Shown: piece after piece, positions 60,051-64,000 of the stretch
Layout of the letters: each line of letters opens with the position of its first letter
Numbering within the stretch: the stretch's first letter is position 1
NCBI RefSeq assembly: GCF_000153205.1
Contig: NZ_CH672427.1
Coordinates: forward strand, 280,486 to 344,485
Reading direction: 5' to 3'
DNA length: 64,000 bases
DNA from: Nitrococcus mobilis Nb-231
GTDB lineage: Bacteria; Pseudomonadota; Gammaproteobacteria; Nitrococcales; Nitrococcaceae
The notes under the pieces: generated by a model
Database searches by the model: none
What the model was told of the DNA's origin: nothing
What the model saw: the letters and a program-made list of their open reading frames with translations, nothing else
Position numbers and translations under genes: made by a program

Positions 60051-60329
60051 CGGCGGCGCATGCGTAATGCGCCGCCCACTGGGGCGAGTCCTGTCGGGTG
60101 GCTCTAGGGCTTGCGGCCGTCGATGAGGCAGAAAGCCACGTTTGGGTTGGGTGTATCCGCCGCAAGCAAGGAATGAGGTGCGGATGGCTAGTCGGGCGAG
60201 CCGTCTACGGAAGCGTTCGGCCTTGACCGAGGCCATTGAAGTAAAATCTTCCTTATTGTCCGTGGGATAAAATTCGCTGCTGCCATTCCCGGGCGCCAGG
60301 ATTGGGGTCGGGTGATAATCGTCCAGCAA
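59991..60329 (-). CDS. Unrecognised short reading frame running into the MITE-like element
   Basis: The frame reads LDDYHPTPILAPGNGSSEFY from its first Met at 60329 and is open upstream to a stop near 60409 (RITVRGNGLESEALRRFLL), without a good start codon or ribosome binding site there. Its last 20 or so codons lie in the right end of the MITE-like element, so the natural C-terminus may have been replaced. I do not recognise the protein. It may be a truncated gene or chance; codon content gives no firm answer. Confidence 0.25.
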   Translation of the reverse strand: MLDDYHPTPILAPGNGSSEFYPTDNKEDFTSMASVKAERFRRRLARLAIRTSFLACGGYTQPKRGFLPHRRPQALEPPDRTRPSGRRITHAPPLAQLSGFAPDFAGAEEKSF

Positions 60330-60521
60330 AAAGCGACGCAGCGCTTCGGATTCTAGCCCATTTCCACGGACGGTAATGCGCGTCGGCTCATCGTTGCCCT
60401 CTTCGGTTGTTTATTCTTCGTCCCTGTTTAACATGGCTGGTGGCTTATGAAGTGAGGCTGTTCACATATTTTGCAGTACACCGAAGCTACTGCAGATTGC
60501 GTTCCGCCGAGGTAAAGACTT

Positions 60522-60761
60522 ATGGGCCATGACAACCTAATGCTGGGGCACTTGAGACATATCCGCGGAAGGGTGGATCAGATCAGCGAGGATGTGGTCG
60601 AGCTCAAGCACCGTCTCGCCTCGGTGGAACGCGGGCAGGCCAAGGGTCTGCGCGAGTATGCGGGCCTCTACAGCGATCAGGCGCGACAGCAATCTTCCAT
60701 TGACCGTTTAGTGGAGCGCATCCAGCGTATCGAGCGGTGCCTGGAAATCACCGACGAGTGA
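60522..60761 (+). CDS. Small coiled-coil protein
   Basis: The 79-residue protein has GAGG eight bases before ATG 60522. Nearly all of it is predicted helix with heptad leucine/isoleucine spacing: LGHLRHIRGRVDQISEDVVE, then LKHRLASVERGQ and SSIDRLVERIQRIERCLEI. It resembles a widespread type of small uncharacterised bacterial coiled-coil protein. It lies alone between the two peptide-gene repeats on the same strand, so a shared role is possible but unproven. Confidence 0.65.
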   Translation: MGHDNLMLGHLRHIRGRVDQISEDVVELKHRLASVERGQAKGLREYAGLYSDQARQQSSIDRLVERIQRIERCLEITDE

Positions 60762-61018
60762 CCAGCACGAAGCAGCCGCCGGACACCCCATCGAATCTTC
60801 TTCCGTGTCGATTCTCTGTTCCCATTCAGCATCGCGGATGGTGTGCGCGTGCTCGCCTATTGAGCCGGATGGCGATGCTGCTGGCAGCGAATAGATGGGA
60901 ACCTTCTTGTGACAATGTTGCATTCTTGAGCTCATTTAGAGGGAATATGTCGTCTAGTTAAAAACATGATTAGGTGAGAGGCGGTCGGCCTTGCCGCCGA
61001 AGTGCTCCTGGCATTTAA
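60762..61018. other. Intergenic segment before repeat copy 2
   Basis: No credible gene was found on either strand. Its final 70 bases (from about 60950, GTCTAGTTAAAAACATG) show faint similarity to the sequence upstream of copy 1 at about 59278, suggesting the original duplication was longer than its well-preserved part. Confidence 0.5.
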
Positions 61019-61073
61019 AAATAAGCTTTTTAAAAACAGCTATATATAAATTAATTTGGCTTTTCATCCGCCA

Positions 61074-61090
61074 TTGGCATGCGATCTGCC
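61074..61090 (+). promoter_or_regulatory. Possible sigma-54 promoter upstream of peptide gene copy 2
   Basis: This is identical to the copy 1 site (TTGGCATGCGATCTGCC, GG-N10-GC). Because the whole upstream block is duplicated, its conservation alone does not prove function. Confidence 0.35.
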
Positions 61091-61103
61091 TTTATCTAAG
61101 CAA

Positions 61104-61122
61104 CGAGAGCGAGATGCTCTCG
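61104..61122 (+). promoter_or_regulatory. 7-bp hairpin in the leader of peptide gene copy 2
   Basis: CGAGAGC and GCTCTCG flank a GAGAT loop, exactly as in copy 1 and at the same distance from the start codon. Confidence 0.45.
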
Positions 61123-61183
61123 GAGCCAAGACCAGACGAGTTTTTAATCGACGATCGAACGTAACTTTTAGGAGATCAAAACC

Positions 61184-61426
61184 ATGGCGAGCATCATGAT
61201 CCGTGACCTGAACGCGACCGAGACCTTGGACCGGCAGGCGAGCCTGCGCGTGAAAGGCGGCTGGTACGGCGGCTACCTCATGCCCCATCTGAGCTACCCG
61301 AGCAGCATCAGCAAGAAGTTCACCAATCAGATTCAGGTGGCCAAGGTCAACAACACGGCAGTGGGCATCGGTGGTCCGAACACCTTCAACCTCAACGGCA
61401 CCATCGTCCAGAGCCAAAGCGCCTGA
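61184..61426 (+). CDS. 80-residue peptide with a double-glycine leader-like segment, copy 2
   Basis: The protein matches copy 1 except for Asn10 and Ala11 in place of Ser10 and Met11, both in the leader-like part; the 54-residue core is identical. At the DNA level I count five substitutions in 243 bases: three at codons 10-11 and two silent before the Gly-Gly codons. The stretch coding for the core is identical. The ribosome binding site AGGAG and spacing are the same. The core has no cysteine, so lanthionine or disulfide chemistry is excluded; a processed structural or signalling peptide, or an unmodified bacteriocin, remain possible. Confidence 0.8.
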   Translation: MASIMIRDLNATETLDRQASLRVKGGWYGGYLMPHLSYPSSISKKFTNQIQVAKVNNTAVGIGGPNTFNLNGTIVQSQSA

Positions 61427-61448
61427 GCGAGAAGCTCACAGCACCTCA

Positions 61449-61482
61449 CGCGGCGGGGACCAGGCAGGTCCCCCCGCGTTTT
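61449..61482 (+). terminator. Intrinsic terminator of peptide gene copy 2
   Basis: CGCGGCGGGGACC (61449-61461) pairs with GGTCCCCCCGCG (61467-61478) over loop AGGCA with one bulged C, then TTTT. The A-C mismatch of copy 1 is a G-C pair here. Confidence 0.85.
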
Positions 61483-61533
61483 AGCGTCCCGCCCTTTCGC
61501 ATCGTCCGGCTACGCGCATTCCCGAATCAGCGG

Positions 61534-61827
61534 TGAAAACCGGAACGGTCTTATCTTGTAGTCGAAGCGTTCAATATGAGCCGCGTTCTCCGGCTTCTTC
61601 TGGGTACACTGAGTCTGCCGAGATCGACGAGATGCGTCTGCAGGAGGAGTCCTGAATTCAAACTTGGCGCAACGGCGGTGGCTGCGCTTAAAATAGGCCC
61701 ACGCGCGTCGAGTTGCATGGCCGGCAGCGGCGTGCGGTCACGGCAAGGCTCGACTGAGCTACGAAGCGCTCCCGTGGAAGGTGAGCGCTTTCGCTTGTTC
61801 GGCACAAAATAAGGATACCCTCGATTT
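61534..61827. other. Intergenic segment between peptide gene copy 2 and the APS reductase gene
   Basis: An open frame at 61576-61812 lacks a ribosome binding site and resembles nothing I know, so I do not call it. The segment should hold the promoter of the reductase gene; no convincing -35/-10 pair was found. AAGGAT near 61812 is the likely ribosome binding site. Confidence 0.4.
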
Positions 61828-62547
61828 ATGACCGGTACGCAGCATGCAATTTCGCTTGACAGCACTGGCAGCAACAGCGTGGGCTTGTCCCCGGAGGGCA
61901 TTGCGCAGCTTAATGAGGCTTATGCGCCGTTGGATTTTGAAGCACGAATTCGTCGCCTGTATCGCGACTTCGTACCGCAGCGCATTATGGTGACGTCCTC
62001 CTTTGCCGCCACGTCGGCGTACTTCCTACACATCATCTCTCGCATCCGGCCGGAACAAAAAATTTTCTTCATCAATACCGGCTTCCATTTTGTTAAGACG
62101 TTGGAATACCGTGATTATCTGATCGAGCTCTTCAAGCTCCGAGTCGAGGACATCCGTCCCGATGCGCATCACTTCCGTTACGCGCAAAAGGAACGCCTCT
62201 ACGAGACCGATCCGGACCTGTGCTGTGCAGTGAACAAAGTGCAGCCGCTGGAGGCCGCCAAAGAGGGGGTCGACATCTGGGTCTCCAGCCTGATGCGCTG
62301 GCAGACCGAGCATCGCGCCGAGTTGCACATCTTCGAGGAGCGGCGCGGTTTAGTGAAGTTCAATCCCATGATCGATGTCACCCGTGAACAACGGGATGCC
62401 TACATCCGCGATCACAACTTGCCCTTCCACCCGCTGGTTGCCGAGGGTTATGCCTCGATCGGCTGTTCGCACTGCACCGTGAAAGGTGAGGGTCGTAGCG
62501 GCCGCTGGCAGGGGAAGCCCAAGACTGAATGCGGTTTGCATCTTTGA
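61828..62547 (+). CDS. cysH: Assimilatory adenylyl-sulfate (APS) reductase, CysH family
   Basis: The enzyme reduces activated sulfate to sulfite in the cytoplasm. The 239-residue protein has the PAPS reductase fold with FINTGFHFVKTLEYRDYL, the ligand-binding SSLMRWQTEHRAEL, and the active Cys in KTECGLHL. The four extra cysteines of the iron-sulfur type are present as LCCAVNKVQPL (about residue 131) and GCSHC (about 212). By family knowledge this marks a [4Fe-4S] enzyme using APS rather than PAPS. No other sulfate assimilation gene is adjacent, and it follows the accessory peptide region. Confidence 0.93.
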   Translation: MTGTQHAISLDSTGSNSVGLSPEGIAQLNEAYAPLDFEARIRRLYRDFVPQRIMVTSSFAATSAYFLHIISRIRPEQKIFFINTGFHFVKTLEYRDYLIELFKLRVEDIRPDAHHFRYAQKERLYETDPDLCCAVNKVQPLEAAKEGVDIWVSSLMRWQTEHRAELHIFEERRGLVKFNPMIDVTREQRDAYIRDHNLPFHPLVAEGYASIGCSHCTVKGEGRSGRWQGKPKTECGLHL

Positions 62548-62647
62548 CGGATGCAACGCTGTAGGCGAGCTATGCCGGCGCCAATAGTAATGCTTGCTGT
62601 AGCATTCGGCATGTGGGCGGATTGTCAGAAGATGCTGTTTGCCGATC

Positions 62648-63355
62648 TCACCACTGAAAGCGCATGTTGAGGGTTGCCCCGTCTGGCCGCGAATTAACGA
62701 AGACCTCAACGTTGGAGGTCTTCTCGCCCGTCAGGTTCTGATAGGCCTCCCAGTCTTTGGCGGGTTTGGAGGGTTGGGTGAGCAGAAAGGCCAAACCGCC
62801 GATGAATCCAGTCAGTGCCACATCCACCCCGTGCTTAGGGCCTGCGGCCAAACCGGTGGCGGCGCCGGCGGCAACGTTGAGTGCGATATTACCAACGTGC
62901 TCCCATAATCCCCAGCGCGTTTCAGCGCGCTCGGCGTTTCGGCGCAGCTGGTCCTCGGCGGCGCGAAGCTTGGCGAGCTTTTGCTCGCGCGTGCGTTCGG
63001 GCAGGGTAACGATTAGGCTTGCGCCCAAGCGCGCTTCCAGCGGGGTTACCAGCATATACGCTAGGCCGATACCTGCATTCGCTGCATACGCGGCATCTTT
63101 GACCCGATCGTCGTCATTGTCGGCCAAAGCGGCCGCGGCGCCGAGTCCAACCATGCTGACGCCATTGATGGCCAGCCAGCTATACGACCAAATCTGCCCC
63201 TGTGTTTTGGACTCCTGGAGCCGGTTCTCGAGGAAGCGCAAGCGCTGTTCGATGACGGCATCTGGGAGGCCCGAGTCATCTAGGCTCGTCTGAATCTGGC
63301 TGGGCAATGAGGCGCTTAATCCTAGCTGAGCGATCAGTGTAAAATACTCAAGCAT
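62648..63355 (-). CDS. Unrecognised membrane protein
   Basis: The 235-residue protein begins with a hydrophobic segment (MLEYFTLIAQLGLSASLPSQ, signal-like). A charged helix (RLRFLENRLQESKTQGQIW) and a membrane hairpin (WLAINGVSMVGLGAAAALAD) follow, then AANAGIGLAYMLVTPLEARL and a Gly/Ala-rich pair of helices near 150-195 (GNIALNVAAGAATGLAAG). The C-terminus (SRPDGATLNMRFQW) resembles an exported protein end. I cannot assign a family. No clear ribosome binding site precedes the ATG. It is convergent with cysH. Confidence 0.6.
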   Translation of the reverse strand: MLEYFTLIAQLGLSASLPSQIQTSLDDSGLPDAVIEQRLRFLENRLQESKTQGQIWSYSWLAINGVSMVGLGAAAALADNDDDRVKDAAYAANAGIGLAYMLVTPLEARLGASLIVTLPERTREQKLAKLRAAEDQLRRNAERAETRWGLWEHVGNIALNVAAGAATGLAAGPKHGVDVALTGFIGGLAFLLTQPSKPAKDWEAYQNLTGEKTSNVEVFVNSRPDGATLNMRFQW

Positions 63356-63487
63356 TGGAATATGGAACCAAGCATTGGGTAGAGTAAAGAATAGGTTACC
63401 ATTTCCGTAGCGCCAGCCTATCTGTTGCCGTCCCTTTCGTTTGGCGGTGCCTCAATAGCCGATGCGTGGCCATGTTGGTCTGTCCTC

Positions 63488-63527
63488 CTTCATCAAACCG
63501 TGCATACGGTTCTCCCGTACACGGCTT
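63488..63527 (-). ncRNA. Group II intron domain V-like hairpin (remnant)
   Basis: On the minus strand the sequence reads AAAGCCGTGTACGGGAGAAC and continues CGTATGCACGGTTT. It folds as AAAGCCGTG paired with CACGGTTT (with the AGC triad and its G-U pair), a TG bulge, an upper stem TACGG/CCGTA and a GNRA-like loop. This matches the layout of the catalytic domain V of bacterial group II introns. No intact reverse transcriptase gene is seen upstream in this window, so it is probably a fragment. Confidence 0.4.
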
Positions 63528-64000
63528 TCCGATGCCTTTCACGCCAAGGCATGCGCCGTTCGCCAGGGTGCTCGCGTCGGCGGCTTGAACAATCCATAGT
63601 GTCCATAGAGCATGTGGTTTGGGAAGCGTCGATGCGTCTGTGTCCGGAAGGTAAGCTGTTGTTATACCTTAAAATATGGAATTATGTGCGTAGGCACTTT
63701 CAAACTCGAGTGAGAGCGAAGCCGTTATCCGCCTGTCACCGCTCAAGGCGGCCGGCGCGTTGACTTATAAAATCGCCCGCCAGCCCACGCCCGCCCTCAA
63801 CTAAGCCACATACCTACAGCGCCTACCGGTTACAATGCTGAAGGAGGGCTTAAGTTGAGAGTATTAGGAGCGAGGGGGCAACGTCCGGCAACCGCTGGCC
63901 AAGCAGATACTCAAAACGCAGCATATCGGAGGTCATCGAAAGCTCTATAGCTTCCGTAGTTTCGGGCAATTGTTATCAGACCGGAAGTTTCAGTGCGCCG
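63528..64000. other. Degenerate sequence at the window end
   Basis: On the minus strand, near 63540-63650, a short frame ends HMLYGHYGLFKPPTRAPWRT, a stretch that looks like the tail of a mobile-element gene, but it is cut by a stop about 10 codons upstream. The rest shows only fragments of frames on both strands. Together with the domain V-like hairpin this suggests a decayed retroelement or IS. Confidence 0.35.

Larger units (their letters stand above)
61019..61533 (+). repeat. Direct repeat copy 2 carrying a complete small-peptide transcription unit
   Basis: This is the second copy of 59345-59860. The region from 61045 to the start codon matches copy 1 with only one substitution seen (GATCAAAACC against GATCAAGACC). 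One base is missing in the terminator, so the right-hand offset is 1673. Beyond 61533 the copies diverge. Confidence 0.9.

Noticed and set aside
60086..60145. Stretch resembling the right end of IS200/IS605 (TnpB) elements, including GAGGCAGAAAGCC
   Set aside because: I could not find a tnpB gene or a left end nearby, and the resemblance is from memory of short motifs only.
61576..61812. 78-codon plus-strand frame before the APS reductase gene
   Set aside because: No ribosome binding site, Arg/Ser-rich random-like composition, and it occupies the region where the reductase promoter must lie.

Overview
The window is a GC-rich stretch of gammaproteobacterial chromosome. The evidence is the housekeeping gene order: dapE-dapD-glnD-map facing rpsB-tsf-pyrH-frr-uppS-cdsA-dxr-rseP-bamA-skp-lpxD-fabZ-lpxA-lpxB-rnhB-dnaE-accA-tilS-pyrG-kdsA-eno-ftsB-ispD-ispF, then surE-pcm-yqaA-nlpD-rpoS. 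Envelope genes (BamA, Skp, lipid A, KDO), an NlpD-RpoS pair, a PomAB-type flagellar stator and an assimilatory APS reductase fit a free-living Gram-negative gammaproteobacterium. I cannot name the genus from the sequence alone.

Layout. 1-3055: three insertion sequences of different families back to back (IS1634-like, cut by the window edge; IS701-like, frameshifted; IS5-like, deleted and frameshifted). The last ends at the dapE stop codon. 3055-8692 (minus strand): lysine/peptidoglycan precursor genes (dapD, dapE), the nitrogen sensor glnD and map. 8693-35414 (plus strand): a long, tightly packed series for translation (rpsB, tsf, frr), nucleotide synthesis (pyrH, pyrG), isoprenoids (uppS, dxr, ispD, ispF), phospholipid and fatty acid synthesis (cdsA, fabZ, accA), envelope stress and outer-membrane assembly (rseP, bamA, skp), lipid A/KDO (lpxD, lpxA, lpxB, kdsA), replication (dnaE, rnhB), tRNA modification (tilS), glycolysis (eno) and division (ftsB). 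Many neighbours overlap at stop/start codons. 35502-40308: a Smr-domain gene where truD often lies, then surE-pcm-yqaA-nlpD-rpoS. 40396-47443: a Mth938-like gene, the amino acid genes alaC, hom and thrC, an RpfE-like gene and recJ. 47411-54687 (minus strand): two unrecognised envelope genes, then pepN-prc. 54941-58889: an alpha/beta hydrolase, a hypothetical gene, and pomA-pomB with an overlapping PilZ gene.

58890-64000 is accessory and differs from the rest: AT-rich patches, long gaps, remnants and repeats. A segment of about 515 bp occurs twice in direct orientation, 1.67 kb apart. Each copy is a complete unit: a possible sigma-54 promoter, a 7-bp hairpin, a ribosome binding site, an 80-codon gene and a rho-independent terminator. 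The two 80-residue products differ at two residues and carry a double-glycine leader-like segment followed by a Cys-free core. This twin small-peptide locus is the best candidate for something undescribed. Around it lie a truncated MerR-type regulator, a 184-bp MITE-like element with 22-bp perfect inverted repeats, a coiled-coil gene, a cysH-type reductase, an unknown membrane protein, and what looks like a group II intron domain V remnant.

Other non-genic structure includes a 266-bp palindromic mobile-element-like insertion between kdsA and eno, a 95-nt multi-stem element upstream of dnaE, and a structured rpsB leader. I found no CRISPR array, rRNA or tRNA gene.
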